Counted from the stretch's first letter, positions 16,411 to 26,168 are shown. The stretch is 64,000 nucleotides of DNA from Aneurinibacillus thermoaerophilus (GCF_900099925.1 NZ_FNDE01000009.1:1-64000); one strand, 5' to 3'. Made by a program: numbers and translations. Notes: a model not told the origin generated them from the sequence alone.

Positions 16411-17538
16411 TTATTCTAAGAAGTCTTTCAAACGTTTGCTACGGCTTGGATGACGAAGCTTGCGCAGCGCTTTCGCTTCAATTTGGCGAATCCTTTCTCT
16501 TGTCACGCCGAAAACTTTGCCTACTTCTTCGAGTGTGCGAGTTCTGCCGTCGTCTAGTCCGAAGCGTAAACGAAGCACATTTTCTTCCCGTTCGGTCAGC
16601 GTGTCAAGCACGTCTTCTAATTGCTCTTTCAGCAATTCGTAAGCGGCAGCATCGGACGGCGCCAGAGCATCTTGATCCTCAATAAAGTCGCCTAGGTGGG
16701 AATCATCTTCTTCTCCAATCGGGGTTTCCAGCGAAACAGGTTCCTGTGCGATTTTCATGATTTCCCGAACTTTCTCTGGCGTAAGATCCATCTTTTCGGC
16801 GATTTCCTCAGGGGTAGGCTCACGTCCCAGTTCCTGTAATAGCTGGCGAGAAACACGAATTAATTTATTAATGGTTTCCACCATGTGAACCGGAATACGA
16901 ATAGTACGCGCTTGATCCGCAATCGCTCGTGTAATGGCTTGTCGGATCCACCATGTGGCGTACGTACTAAACTTATAACCTTTCTGGTAATCAAATTTTT
17001 CAACCGCTTTAATAAGACCCATATTTCCTTCTTGGATCAGGTCAAGGAACAGCATGCCTCTTCCCACGTAGCGCTTGGCAATGCTGACAACAAGACGCAG
17101 GTTAGCTTCTGCAAGACGGCGTTTCGCTTCTTCGTCACCTTGTTCAATCCGCTTCGCCAGTTCAATTTCTTCTTCCGCTGACAAAAGCGGCACTCGGCCA
17201 ATTTCTTTTAGATACATACGAACAGGATCATTAATTTTTACCCCTGGCGGTACAGATAAATCGTCGAAATTGTAGTCTTCGTGATCTTCACTGTCATCCT
17301 GCGGTATAATATCATCGTGATCATCATCTTCTGATTCGTTAATTACTTCAATCCCTTGATCATTGAGGTATTCAAAGAATTCGTCGATCTGATCCGAATC
17401 CTGATCAAAGGTGGCCAAGCGTTCCATAATTTCTTTGTAGGTGAGTACTCCCCTTTTTTTTCCTTGTTCAACAAGTTGCTCTTTCACTTGCTCAAGATTC
17501 TGTTCCATTTCTGGTTTGCTCTCTGTTTTCTTGGCCAT
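16411..17538 (-). CDS. sigA: Primary sigma factor SigA (RpoD)
   Basis: A 375-residue group 1 sigma factor. Region 1.1 is followed by an acidic linker ([20 protein letters not shown]). Region 1.2 reads [17 protein letters not shown], region 2 [22 protein letters not shown] with [20 protein letters not shown] (-10 recognition and melting), region 3 [13 protein letters not shown], and region 4 [20 protein letters not shown], which contacts the -35 box. The length is normal for Bacillales. It follows dnaG by 37 bases, the classic macromolecular synthesis operon minus rpsU, which lies elsewhere here. Confidence 0.98.
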   Translation of the reverse strand: MAKKTESKPEMEQNLEQVKEQLVEQGKKRGVLTYKEIMERLATFDQDSDQIDEFFEYLNDQGIEVINESEDDDHDDIIPQDDSEDHEDYNFDDLSVPPGVKINDPVRMYLKEIGRVPLLSAEEEIELAKRIEQGDEEAKRRLAEANLRLVVSIAKRYVGRGMLFLDLIQEGNMGLIKAVEKFDYQKGYKFSTYATWWIRQAITRAIADQARTIRIPVHMVETINKLIRVSRQLLQELGREPTPEEIAEKMDLTPEKVREIMKIAQEPVSLETPIGEEDDSHLGDFIEDQDALAPSDAAAYELLKEQLEDVLDTLTEREENVLRLRFGLDDGRTRTLEEVGKVFGVTRERIRQIEAKALRKLRHPSRSKRLKDFLE

Positions 17539-17575
17539 GGTGTTCCCTCCTTCCGGCGCTCTTATCTTTCTTTAC

Positions 17576-19399
17576 TTATTTTAAAGCTCGTTTCAACGGG
17601 ATGAGTTCCAGACTGATTCGGACTGCTTCCGCTGTGTTTCCCATACGTTCGTATTTCAGCTTTTCCTTTTCCAGCTTTTCTATTTGCATACGCTTTGAGT
17701 TTTTTATCACATGCTCCATATAATCTTCCAATATGCGTGGAGACATCAGGTGCGCCTGCACATCTATAGTGGCAAGCTCAGCGGCCTTCTCCACCAGCCG
17801 TTTCTCGTCCTGCAGATACGAAATGAACCGGGCCACATCTGGCTCATATCCTTCCGCATAATAGCGATAGAGATGAGCCGCGAGCGCAGCGTGGTCTTCA
17901 ATGGCAAAGTCAGCGCCGACTTTCGCCTGTACCTGCTCCGCAATTTCCGCACTATGCATCATCAGTACAAGCAAATATTGCTCCGATTTAATGTAGGCGG
18001 GCAGCATCGGTTTTTCGGCAACATATCTACTACTATCTATACTATTATTCCATCCATCTTTGAGATTATCCCTGTTTCCTGCCTTTTTTTGCTGTTTAAA
18101 AATCTTTCTTTGCTCCTGTTTTATCGCATCGAGCGAAAGGTGAAATTCATCGGCCAATTGACGCAAGTAATGATCCCTTTCCACCGCGCTCGGCAAACGG
18201 GATATTTCTTCAAGCGCTTCATGAATGAATTTCATCCGCTCCGTCTCATCGTTCAATGCGTAACGCGAACGGATAACCTGCAAACGGTATGAAGGTAACG
18301 AAAAAGCATTTAGCAAAATTTCCTGCTTAAATTTCTCTCCGCCGTGTTGCCGAATATAATCGTCCGGATCCATACCTTTCGGCATCTGCGCCACTTTTAC
18401 GGTGCAACCCGCGGCAACGAGCAAATCCGCCCCTTTAAACGCCGCTTCAATTCCAGCCTGATCCGAATCATAGCAGAGAATCACACTTTCCGCATTGCGA
18501 CGAATCAGCCGCGCCTGCTGTTCGGTAAGCGAAGTGCCAAGCGAAGCGATCCCGTTATGCACTCCGGCTTGCCAGGCAGAAATTACATCGACGTATCCTT
18601 CAAACAATATGGCTTCCTGTTGCCTGCGAATATGCGCCCGGGCACGATGCAGATTGAAAAGCAATTGGCTTTTGTTGAAAAGAGGAGTCTCTGGACTGTT
18701 TAAATACTTGGGCTGTTCATCCCCCAGCGTACGGGCACCAAACGCAACCACCCGTCCCTGAGAATCATGAATCGGGAACATGACCCGTCCCCGGAACCGA
18801 TCGAATGGTCGGCTGTTTTTGTCTTTTCGGCTCAATAATCCCGCTTCTTCCATCAGAGACAGTGAAAAGCCGCGCTTCTCAAGAAAGTGAGTGATAAAAT
18901 CCCAGCTTTCCAGGCTGTATCCGAGCCCAAACTCCTCAATTGTAGCAAGTTGCATCTGTCTGTTCAAGAGATAGTTTCGTGCTCGGCTCCCGTGATCCGT
19001 ATTTAGCAAAAGGTGATGATATAATTTCGCCACAAGGTCGTGAGCGGCCAGCATGCTTTCTTTCCTTTTGCGGGCTTTCTCATTCTCGGATGTGCCTTCT
19101 TCTCTCGGTATATCGATCCCTACGCGCTGGGCCAGATTGTGCACCGCTTCCGGAAATTCGAGACCCTCTATTTTCATAATGAAAGAAAACACATTGCCGG
19201 ACTCACCGCATCCGTAGCAACGAAAAATCTGTTTGTCAGGATGTACAGCGAATGAAGGACTTTTCTCAGAATGAAACGGGCAAAGCCCAAAGTAGTTGCG
19301 CCCGGTCTTCTTTAGATGAACATATTGCCCAACAACATCCATAATGTCATTCTGCGCACGCACCTGCTCGATGACATCTTCAGGAATTCTTCCTGCCAT
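17576..19399 (-). CDS. dnaG: DNA primase DnaG
   Basis: A 607-residue primase. The zinc finger CHC2 shows CPFHSEKSPSF and CYGCGESGNVFSF (residues 39-70). The catalytic Toprim domain carries EGYVDVISAWQAG (Glu) and ILCYDSDQAGIEAA (DxD) near 265-320, and the C-terminal helicase-binding region is present. It makes RNA primers for lagging-strand replication. I chose the ATG at 19399 with AGGTG upstream; a GTG at 19408 also lies in frame but overlaps that site. It is the upstream gene of the dnaG-sigA pair. Confidence 0.97.
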   Translation of the reverse strand: MAGRIPEDVIEQVRAQNDIMDVVGQYVHLKKTGRNYFGLCPFHSEKSPSFAVHPDKQIFRCYGCGESGNVFSFIMKIEGLEFPEAVHNLAQRVGIDIPREEGTSENEKARKRKESMLAAHDLVAKLYHHLLLNTDHGSRARNYLLNRQMQLATIEEFGLGYSLESWDFITHFLEKRGFSLSLMEEAGLLSRKDKNSRPFDRFRGRVMFPIHDSQGRVVAFGARTLGDEQPKYLNSPETPLFNKSQLLFNLHRARAHIRRQQEAILFEGYVDVISAWQAGVHNGIASLGTSLTEQQARLIRRNAESVILCYDSDQAGIEAAFKGADLLVAAGCTVKVAQMPKGMDPDDYIRQHGGEKFKQEILLNAFSLPSYRLQVIRSRYALNDETERMKFIHEALEEISRLPSAVERDHYLRQLADEFHLSLDAIKQEQRKIFKQQKKAGNRDNLKDGWNNSIDSSRYVAEKPMLPAYIKSEQYLLVLMMHSAEIAEQVQAKVGADFAIEDHAALAAHLYRYYAEGYEPDVARFISYLQDEKRLVEKAAELATIDVQAHLMSPRILEDYMEHVIKNSKRMQIEKLEKEKLKYERMGNTAEAVRISLELIPLKRALK

Positions 19400-19477
19400 G
19401 CTCCTCACCTGTACTTCCTATCTTGGCCTTCTTGGTTACTAAAAAGGCAACGGAATAATAATATTCGTCAAAACCTC

Positions 19478-19942
19478 TTAAATTCCTTCTTCGTTGCACA
19501 AAAGTTTTCGTAGATTTTGTCGAAAACACTCGACTTCGTTAGTAGTCAACGGACGCAGCCCTTTCAGCCTTTTCCCGGCTTTAGCCGTTTGCCGCGAAAT
19601 GTGACGGTTCATAAGCAGAAAAGAGATATTATCTCCAGTATACCCTTTTCCTCTTGTTCCCAACGCTAGACATCCTTTTCCCAAGGCAAGGCAGGCCAAC
19701 CCATAGTCATCGGTAATAATCAGATCGCCTGCTTTCACACCATTGATAATATACATATCAACGGATTGATAACTGGCATCCACGAAAATCACGCGGGCCA
19801 GCGGATGTGACAACGACAAATAGTGGTTATACGAAGAGACAAAAATGACCGTGATTTGCTTCTGCTCAGCCTCTTGAAGAATGACATCTTTCACCGGACA
19901 GGCATCAGCATCAACCCATATTTCAGGCTTTATTTTATTCAT
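19478..19942 (-). CDS. yqxD: YaiI/YqxD family protein (DUF188)
   Basis: 154 residues. Family landmarks: IWVDADACPVKDVIL at residues 8-22, VIFVSSYNHYLSL, DLIITDDYGLACLALGKG near 73-90, and the basic AKAGKRLKGLRPLT near 120. The fold is PIN/NYN-like, and the acidic residues VDADACP and TDDYGLA suggest metal binding, but no activity is established. In many Bacillales it lies directly upstream of dnaG, as here (about 80 bases). Confidence 0.9.
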   Translation of the reverse strand: MNKIKPEIWVDADACPVKDVILQEAEQKQITVIFVSSYNHYLSLSHPLARVIFVDASYQSVDMYIINGVKAGDLIITDDYGLACLALGKGCLALGTRGKGYTGDNISFLLMNRHISRQTAKAGKRLKGLRPLTTNEVECFRQNLRKLLCNEEGI

Positions 19943-20033
19943 ATCCGTAGTATTCTACATGAATGTTTTTTTTCCTGCACAAAAAATATAGTTTGTCAAT
20001 TTCGAAAGTTGTCGAAAGTAAAGAAAATGAAGA

Positions 20034-20077
20034 GAAAGCATATGTTGCTTTGTCATCGTAAAGCAACATATACTTTC
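20034..20077. repeat. Dispersed palindromic repeat, copy A
   Basis: An 18-base stem (GAAAGCATATGTTGCTTT against AAAGCAACATATACTTTC, one mismatch) with an 8-base loop. It sits between yqxD and yqfL. A second copy with about 84% identity lies at 24862-24905. No T-run follows directly, so it is not a simple terminator. Confidence 0.6.
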
Positions 20078-20093
20078 TTATGCGACAAAAAAA

Positions 20094-20115
20094 CGCAGCA
20101 TGAAGGCTGCGCTTT
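20094..20115 (-). terminator. Terminator of the ccpN-yqfL operon
   Basis: GCGCAGCC...GCTGCG stem, followed on the reverse strand by TTTTTTTGTCG. It lies directly after the yqfL stop at 20121. Confidence 0.75.
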
Positions 20116-20120
20116 CGCTT

Positions 20121-20951
20121 TTATTTTTTTATTCCGTTGCGCCGAATGATTTCCATGATAATATTGGCTGTTTCTTCAACGGCTTTGTTCGAGACATCGA
20201 TGACGGGACAACCAACTCTCTCTATAATTTTGCTTGAATATTCAAGCTCCTGCTTAATACGCTCCATGCTTGCATAGTTGGCTTCCGGCGTAAGACCAAG
20301 CGATTTTAGACGCTCGGTACGAATCATATTTAGCTGATCCGCATTAATCGTCAAACCGATGCACCGTTCACTTGGAACAAGAAATAATTCTTCCGGTGGT
20401 TCGACTTCCGGCACGAGCGGAACGTTGGCGACTTTCAATCTCTTGTTGGCTAAATACATCGACAACGGTGTTTTGGATGTGCGGGATACGCCAATAAGAA
20501 TAACATCAGCCCGCAGAATACCGCGCGGGTCACGACCATCATCGTATTTCACAGCAAACTCAATCGCCTCAACTTTGCGGAAATAATCTTCATCAAGCTG
20601 GCGAACAAGTCCGGGCTTATTGTTCGGCTCTTTGTTCAAATACATCTGTAGCGCGTCTACCATTGGGCTCATAATATCGACGGCTACCACATTTTCTTCG
20701 GCCGCCTTCCGCTTAATGTGTGCTTTGAGCGTGGGAATAACAAGTGTATAAGCGATAATTGCCTTTGATTCAGCAGCAGCCCGGATAATTTCATTCAATG
20801 TCCCTTCATCTTCTATGTAAGGAAACTTACGAATTTGCACAGACTGCCCCGCGAATTGGGTGGCTGCAGCCCTTACTACAAATTCGGCCGTTTCACCGAC
20901 GGAATCGGAAACAACATAAACGGTTGCATCATGTAGAAATGTAGGAAACAT
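20121..20951 (-). CDS. yqfL: Pyruvate, phosphate dikinase / PEP synthase regulatory protein (YqfL, DUF299)
   Basis: 276 residues of the bifunctional Ser/Thr kinase-pyrophosphorylase family. The start [20 protein letters not shown] and the central P-loop-like [16 protein letters not shown] near residue 153 are diagnostic. Members inactivate PPDK or PEP synthase with ADP by phosphorylating a Thr near the catalytic His, and reactivate with Pi. It lies 14 bases after ccpN, the gluconeogenesis repressor, the same pair as in B. subtilis (ccpN-yqfL). This fits joint control at the PEP-pyruvate node. PPDK itself is not in the window. Confidence 0.95.
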   Translation of the reverse strand: MFPTFLHDATVYVVSDSVGETAEFVVRAAATQFAGQSVQIRKFPYIEDEGTLNEIIRAAAESKAIIAYTLVIPTLKAHIKRKAAEENVVAVDIMSPMVDALQMYLNKEPNNKPGLVRQLDEDYFRKVEAIEFAVKYDDGRDPRGILRADVILIGVSRTSKTPLSMYLANKRLKVANVPLVPEVEPPEELFLVPSERCIGLTINADQLNMIRTERLKSLGLTPEANYASMERIKQELEYSSKIIERVGCPVIDVSNKAVEETANIIMEIIRRNGIKK

Positions 20952-20964
20952 GGTTCCTCCTTTG

Positions 20965-21606
20965 CTATACGTTTATTTCATTGCCCAGCTCCACAAATCC
21001 CCGAGTAATCGTTGTTTTCGTCACACGGCCCACCACTTCATACGCATTTTTTCCCGCGTCTTTTGCCGGTCGCACAACCGGAAGGGAGTCAATCTGATAA
21101 TCAATTAATTTTTTGGCCGCGTCCAACAGGCTATCTTCTGGCGTACAGATAATGATATTAGGCATCCGCGTCATAATAATGCTAACCGGCATATCTTCAA
21201 GGTTCTGCTTGCCCAGCGCAGCCCTAAGCAAATCCTTGCGGGAGACAACTCCCGCCAGATGTCCCTTGCCGTTTACAACAAACAAGGTCCCCACATCTTC
21301 AAGAAACAAGGTGCATATCGCGTCATATACAGAGCTAGATTCTTTAATAATAATAGGCGGGGCTTTATAGTCTTTCACAATTTTACGACTGACTTCTTCT
21401 TTAATCAACTGATTGCTGTCTTTTCCGGTATAAAAATATCCGACTCTTGGCCGTGCATCCAAAAATCCGGCCATGGTCAAAATCGCCAAATCGGGACGCA
21501 ACGTAGCACGCGTAAGCGACAAACGTTCAGCGATTTGTTCACCTGTAATCGGCCCTTCATTTTTAACAATTTCAATAATATGTTCCTGACGTTTCGTGAG
21601 TTCTAT
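20965..21606 (-). CDS. ccpN: Gluconeogenesis repressor CcpN (HTH + two CBS domains)
   Basis: From codon ATA at 21606 the frame gives 213 residues, as in B. subtilis CcpN (about 212). It reads [40 protein letters not shown]: the DeoR-type HTH. Two CBS domains follow (about 80-140 and 145-205). No ATG, GTG or TTG lies between the upstream in-frame stop and the TTG at 21522; starting there would delete half of the HTH. GGAGGTG lies seven bases upstream of the ATA, so ATA is the likely start codon, unless a base is misread. CcpN represses gapB and pckA in glycolytic conditions, and its CBS pair senses nucleotides. Confidence 0.88.
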   Translation of the reverse strand: MELTKRQEHIIEIVKNEGPITGEQIAERLSLTRATLRPDLAILTMAGFLDARPRVGYFYTGKDSNQLIKEEVSRKIVKDYKAPPIIIKESSSVYDAICTLFLEDVGTLFVVNGKGHLAGVVSRKDLLRAALGKQNLEDMPVSIIMTRMPNIIICTPEDSLLDAAKKLIDYQIDSLPVVRPAKDAGKNAYEVVGRVTKTTITRGFVELGNEINV

Positions 21607-21723
21607 GACCGCTCACCTCCTATTTCGGAGATCAATCATGACATACTAATCGTACACTTCTCTACATATAGTATATACTATATAATCCTAAACACGTCCT
21701 GCAAGTAATTTTTCGTTAAGAAC

Positions 21724-21753
21724 AAAAAAGGCGCAGAGCGCGCGGCGCTTTTT
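21724..21753 (-). terminator. Terminator of glyQS
   Basis: AAAAGGCGC...GCGCTTTTT stem (one G-U pair) with a GC-rich loop. On the reverse strand it ends in CCTTTTTTG. It lies about 55 bases after the glyS stop. Confidence 0.65.
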
Positions 21754-21805
21754 CACATAATGAAAAACCGAGACGTCTTCTGCACCTTTCTTTCTTGTTT
21801 GATTT

Positions 21806-23881
21806 TTACGCAAAAACAATCTTGCTAAAGTCGGCAAACGCAAAGACGAACGTCGCGATAGAAGCTAAAAGCGCCAGACGATTCGTTTTTATTTTTTCAT
21901 CTTCTACCATAACCATAACATGGTCAAAGAATGCGTCGATAACAGCTTTTAATTCTCCTATGCGGCTTAAGACCTTGTCAAACTTACGCGCGTCAAGCAG
22001 TGCTTCCGCTTCATGCTTGATGGTCTGGAACGCCGTCCATAGTTCACGTTCTTCGCGCGTTTCAAATAGATCCGGATTTACTTCTTTCGTCTCCGCTTTC
22101 TGTGCAAGGTTGTTCACCCGGTTAAACGATTCAACGATGCCTTTGAATTCTTCTTCATCGACCTGTGCCATCAGTGCTTCCGCCCGTTCTACCACATCAG
22201 TCACACGGGTCGAGTCGGCGCTGAGCACCGCGTCGATCACATCATAACGTACGTGCTGTTCTTGCAGCAAGTTTTTCAGACGCAGCGCAAAAAATTCACG
22301 CAAATCCTGCTTAATCTCTTCTTTATCGCGCTTTAACAACGATTTTCCATCAAGAATCGACAGCGCTATATCAAACAGTTCCTCAAGCGAAATGTGAAGC
22401 TCTTTGTCAAGCAGAATTTGCACAATACCGGCAGCCTGGCGGCGCAAAGCGTACGGATCCTGCGAACCAGTCGGCACGATTCCAATAGCGAAGCAGCCGA
22501 CAATCGTATCGAGCTTGTCGGCGATACTCAACACAGCTCCTTCGTTCGTGGTCGGCAAACTGTCTCCGGCAAAACGCGGAAGATAGTGTTCAAAAATCGC
22601 ACGGGCTACGATCGCGTCCTCACCAGCGAGACGAGCATAGCGCTCCCCCATAATTCCCTGTAGTTCCGGAAATTCGTATACCATTTGCGTGACAAGATCA
22701 AACTTGCTGATAGCCGCTGCGCGCGCCAGTTTTTCCTTTTCTACAGCAGATAGTTCCACTTTGGTGGCGATTTCGTCTGAAGCTTCCTGAATGCGGCGAA
22801 TTTTATCACCAATGGTGCCTAGTTCTTCGTGGAATACAACACTTTCTAGGCGTACCACCGCATCTTCAATTTTCAGCTTTTGGTCTTCCTGATAAAAGAA
22901 ACGGGCATCAGATAAACGGGCGCGCAGCACTTTTTCGTTGCCGCGAGCTACTGTCTCAAGCGCGCGTTCATCTCCATTGCGAACAGTTACAAAGTGCGGC
23001 AAAAGCTCACCTTTATCATTTTGTACCGGGAAATACCGCTGATGCTCGCGCATCGATGTCACAAGCACTTCCTGTGGAATTTCCAAGAACTCTTTCTCAA
23101 AGCTTCCCGACAAAACGGTCGGATATTCCACAAGATGGATAACCTCGTCCAGCAGCCCCTCGTCAATCGGCACGTTCCAGCCTTTTTCGGATTCCAGTGC
23201 TTTAATTTGCGAAAGAATGCGTTGCTTCCTTTCTTCGGGATCGGCTAGCACATATTGCTCGGCGAGGGCGCTCGCGTAATCTTCCGGCTTTTCAAGCTTT
23301 ACGGCTTGGCCCAAGAAGCGGTGACCCTGCGTTTCATTGCTTGAGCGAATGCCGGCAATAACCATCGGAATGACGTCGGAACCGAACATCGCGACAATCC
23401 AGCGAATCGGGCGGACAAAACGCAGGTCATATGCACCCCAGCGCATATTTTTCGGGAAAGAAAGGCCGGTAATGATTTCAGCAAGCTGAGGCAAAAGTTC
23501 CGCCGTCGGCTGTCCCGCTTGGTGTCTGCGGGCGAATACATATTCGGCGCCACCCACCTCTTTTACATACAGATCGTTCGGAGTTAAACCTTTGCCGCGG
23601 GCAAAACCGAGCGCAGCTTTTGTCCATTCGCCATTTTCGTCCATCGCGATTTTTTTCGCTGGCCCGCGCAACTCCTCATTGATGTCCTCCTGCTGTTCGC
23701 TCACGTCTTTAATCATCACCGCGAAGCGGCGCGGAGTTTCAAAGCTCTTCACTTCGCCGTAGGAAATACGGTTATGATTCAACCATTTTTCCACTTTTTC
23801 TTTCAATTGTTCGCACGCGCCGGCAACAAAGCGGGCCGGCATTTCTTCTGTACCAATCTCAAGCAATAGCGTCCTGCTCAT
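21806..23881 (-). CDS. glyS: Glycyl-tRNA synthetase beta subunit
   Basis: A 691-residue beta subunit of the alpha2beta2 bacterial GlyRS. Typical segments: LLLEIGTEEMPARFV at the N-terminus, NMRWGAYDLRFVRPIRWIVAM near 140-160, TSMREHQRYFPVQN near 275, KFDLVTQMVYEFPELQGIMGERYA near 395, and DPYALRRQAAGIVQIL near 500. The C-terminal anticodon-binding part is complete. It follows glyQ by four bases. Confidence 0.97.
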   Translation of the reverse strand: MSRTLLLEIGTEEMPARFVAGACEQLKEKVEKWLNHNRISYGEVKSFETPRRFAVMIKDVSEQQEDINEELRGPAKKIAMDENGEWTKAALGFARGKGLTPNDLYVKEVGGAEYVFARRHQAGQPTAELLPQLAEIITGLSFPKNMRWGAYDLRFVRPIRWIVAMFGSDVIPMVIAGIRSSNETQGHRFLGQAVKLEKPEDYASALAEQYVLADPEERKQRILSQIKALESEKGWNVPIDEGLLDEVIHLVEYPTVLSGSFEKEFLEIPQEVLVTSMREHQRYFPVQNDKGELLPHFVTVRNGDERALETVARGNEKVLRARLSDARFFYQEDQKLKIEDAVVRLESVVFHEELGTIGDKIRRIQEASDEIATKVELSAVEKEKLARAAAISKFDLVTQMVYEFPELQGIMGERYARLAGEDAIVARAIFEHYLPRFAGDSLPTTNEGAVLSIADKLDTIVGCFAIGIVPTGSQDPYALRRQAAGIVQILLDKELHISLEELFDIALSILDGKSLLKRDKEEIKQDLREFFALRLKNLLQEQHVRYDVIDAVLSADSTRVTDVVERAEALMAQVDEEEFKGIVESFNRVNNLAQKAETKEVNPDLFETREERELWTAFQTIKHEAEALLDARKFDKVLSRIGELKAVIDAFFDHVMVMVEDEKIKTNRLALLASIATFVFAFADFSKIVFA

Positions 23882-23885
23882 TCGC

Positions 23886-24761
23886 TTAAACCTCCTTCTT
23901 CAACATCGGGAACCCGAGCTCTTCCCGCACATGATAATACGTCTGCGCCACTTCGCGGGCCAGATTGCGCACCCGGGCGATATAACCCGTGCGCTCCGTT
24001 ACACTAATGGCCCCGCGCGCGTCGAGCAAGTTGAATGTATGCGAACATTTCAGCACATAGTCATACGCCGGAAACACCAGCTTTTGCTCCATGCAGCGCT
24101 TCGCTTCCGCCTCGTATGTGCTGAATAGATCAAATAACATTTTTGCATCCGATACTTCGAACGTATATTTGGAATGTTCATATTCGGCTTGTTTAAATAC
24201 GTCACCGTATGTGTAGCCGTTTACCCACTCCAAATCAAACACGTTTTCCTTGTCCTGAATGTAGGAAGCGAGACGTTCAAGACCGTATGTAATCTCGACC
24301 GCCACCGGGTTACAATCAATGCCGCCTACTTGCTGAAAATACGTAAATTGTGTGATTTCCATGCCATCAAGCCATACTTCCCAGCCAAGCCCCCAGGCGC
24401 CCAGCGTTGGGGCTTCCCAGTTATCCTCCACAAAACGGATATCATGCTCCAAAGGATCAATGCCAAGCTCTTTTAGACTTTCCAGATACAATTCCTGAAT
24501 ATTATCTGGCGATGGCTTCATAATCACTTGAAATTGATGGTGCTGATACAGGCGGTTCGGGTTTTCGCCGTAACGTCCGTCCGCCGGACGACGGGAAGGC
24601 TCCACATATGCTACGTTCCACGGCTCCGGACCGATAGAACGCAGGAATGTCATTGGGCTCATCGTACCCGCGCCTTTTTCAACGTCATACGGTTGGACGA
24701 TGATACAATTTTGCTTTGCCCAAAAGTTCTGCAATGACAAAATAATATCCTGGAAATTCAT
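23886..24761 (-). CDS. glyQ: Glycyl-tRNA synthetase alpha subunit
   Basis: 291 residues from the ATG at 24761 (AAGAGGT upstream; the frame is open to 24827 but the extension is not family-like). Signatures: [60 protein letters not shown] and [20 protein letters not shown] (class II motifs). It carries the catalytic site for Gly-AMP formation. A glycine T-box leader precedes it, and glyS follows. Confidence 0.97.
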   Translation of the reverse strand: MNFQDIILSLQNFWAKQNCIIVQPYDVEKGAGTMSPMTFLRSIGPEPWNVAYVEPSRRPADGRYGENPNRLYQHHQFQVIMKPSPDNIQELYLESLKELGIDPLEHDIRFVEDNWEAPTLGAWGLGWEVWLDGMEITQFTYFQQVGGIDCNPVAVEITYGLERLASYIQDKENVFDLEWVNGYTYGDVFKQAEYEHSKYTFEVSDAKMLFDLFSTYEAEAKRCMEQKLVFPAYDYVLKCSHTFNLLDARGAISVTERTGYIARVRNLAREVAQTYYHVREELGFPMLKKEV

Positions 24762-24861
24762 GATTCGTACCTCTTTTCTTCTATAAAAATTGATATCATG
24801 AAGATGGAAAAACAACGTATGGCACACACCTCGCGAGTGTTTCCTCGTTTACGAATAGAGC

Positions 24862-24905
24862 GAAAGGATATGTTACTTTATCACTATAAAGCAACATATG
24901 CTTTC
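24862..24905. repeat. Dispersed palindromic repeat, copy B
   Basis: GAAAGGATATGTTACTTT against AAAGCAACATATGCTTTC with an 8-base loop, two stem mismatches. It lies between the T-box terminator and glyQ, inside the untranslated leader. It is about 84% identical to copy A over 50 bases. Confidence 0.6.
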
Positions 24906-24911
24906 TTATAC

Positions 24912-25178
24912 CAAAATAAAAAGCTCCCGTCTCTATGCAGTATGAGAAATCATACAACATAGGGACGGGAGTCACTCCCGCGGTTCCACCCTATTTGATC
25001 GGCTGAATAAGAGAAAAGTTAGAATATATAAGCCGATCCACTCTTACATATAAACACGCTCAGAAGTGCCGTTCACCAGTGTTTGCCGCCGGGCTTACAC
25101 CATCCCCGACTCGCTATGAGGCCCCCTGTCTGGTTACTCCTCTCCATCATTGCGCGACGTTTATAGCTATCAATTTTG
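24912..25178 (-). promoter_or_regulatory. T-box riboswitch (glycine) controlling glyQS
   Basis: The reverse strand contains the T-box sequence AGGGTGGAACCGCGGG (24977-24992). Downstream is a terminator, CATAGAGACGGGAG pairing with CTCCCGTCCCTATG (24924-24971), then a T-rich run. Upstream lies the stem I apical motif GGGATGGTG...AAGCCC. The likely specifier codon is GGC (25068-25070) in GAACGGCACTTCTGAGC, matching a glycine tRNA. Uncharged tRNA-Gly pairs with the specifier and T-box bulge, forms the antiterminator and allows glyQS transcription. The element accounts for the 450 bases between recO and glyQ. Confidence 0.93.
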
Positions 25179-25184
25179 TAGATA

Positions 25185-25213
25185 AATATAAACATTTTTG
25201 AGGTCATTGTCAA
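25185..25213 (-). promoter_or_regulatory. Sigma-A promoter of the T-box-glyQS transcript
   Basis: TTGACA (25208-25213) and TATATT (25185-25190) separated by exactly 17 bases, reading toward the T-box. Nearly consensus. It overlaps the end of the recO gene region by proximity only; the recO stop is at 25217. Confidence 0.75.
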
Positions 25214-25216
25214 CTC

Positions 25217-25984
25217 TCATTCTATATTCTGGTCTGCAAAGCCAAGCTGGTCTATTTGATCGAGAAAGCGACGCGATTTCAAATATAGCCCCGTGCAGTC
25301 TTCAAGAAATGCGTACAATATACGGCGCAACTGTCGCTTCGTTTCCAGTTTGACCCGGACGTTACCAAGCTGCGGCATGTTCATTTGCTGTAGCAGGCGC
25401 AAAATTTTTACCGTGCCAGGGCTGGCAACGATAAGCGAAGGGTCATCTTCTCGTTGACAGGACTGGCAAATAAAACCACCTTCCTGAATGCTGACGAAAA
25501 ATGGGGCATCCTTCGTTCCGCAATTCATACAAGCATGAAATTGAGGCCGACACCCGGTCACGTAGAGCATTTTTATTTCGAACAGACGTGCGATGATTTC
25601 AGGATCTTTGCCTTCCTCCATCCACTTTAGGGCATACAGCATCATCTCGAATAAATATTGGTTTGGCTCTTTATCCTCGGTTAGACGATCCAGCAATTCC
25701 GCTAAGTATACCGCATACGCCGTTTTTACTAAATCTCCGCGGATGGCACGGAACGAATTCAACAGATCTCCCTGCTGAAGCGAACCCATGCCTGAGCCGA
25801 TTTGATAAAGAAAATAGCCGTACGTAAAAAGCTGCGATACGGCTGTAAAGCGACTTTTCGATTTTTTTGCACCACGGGCCATCAGGCTAATCTTACCGGC
25901 CTCACGCGTATAAACAGTCAAAATTTTGTTCGCTTCCCCATAATCGGTGGTGCGGACAACGATTCCTTCCGCTTTTCCAATCAT
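25217..25984 (-). CDS. recO: DNA repair protein RecO
   Basis: 255 residues. The N-terminal OB fold begins GKAEGIVVRTTDYGEANKIL (residues 3-22) with SLMARGAKKSKSR. The helical middle is followed by a zinc-binding cluster, CMNCG and CQSC near residues 157-185, then a short C-terminal tail. RecO loads RecA on SSB-coated DNA with RecR. It is the last gene of the phoH-era-recO run. Confidence 0.95.
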   Translation of the reverse strand: MIGKAEGIVVRTTDYGEANKILTVYTREAGKISLMARGAKKSKSRFTAVSQLFTYGYFLYQIGSGMGSLQQGDLLNSFRAIRGDLVKTAYAVYLAELLDRLTEDKEPNQYLFEMMLYALKWMEEGKDPEIIARLFEIKMLYVTGCRPQFHACMNCGTKDAPFFVSIQEGGFICQSCQREDDPSLIVASPGTVKILRLLQQMNMPQLGNVRVKLETKRQLRRILYAFLEDCTGLYLKSRRFLDQIDQLGFADQNIE

Positions 25985-26012
25985 TCCTTCATTCCCCTCT
26001 GCTGGCGCTATT

Positions 26013-26168
26013 CTATACTTCCGTAAGAGAAGGCTGATCTACACCAGCGATGTTCTCAGGCTCTGTAAGCTCTTCCAGGAATAAAGCATCGTCATGCTCC
26101 GTATACAGCAAGTAGGCATCAATACTACCTGTCTGGGCAAAATAATGCCAATAAAAGTCTTTGAGCAT
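26013..26168 (-). CDS. yqzL: YqzL family protein
   Basis: A 51-residue protein, MLKDFYWHYFAQTGSIDAYL then LYTEHDD and an acidic tail. The FYWxxFxxTGxIxAYLLYxE core matches the short YqzL proteins found between era and recO in Bacillales. The ATG at 26168 has AAAGGATGG six bases upstream; the longer open frame is not family-like. Function is unknown. It lies between era and recO, its usual place. Confidence 0.8.
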   Translation of the reverse strand: MLKDFYWHYFAQTGSIDAYLLYTEHDDALFLEELTEPENIAGVDQPSLTEV

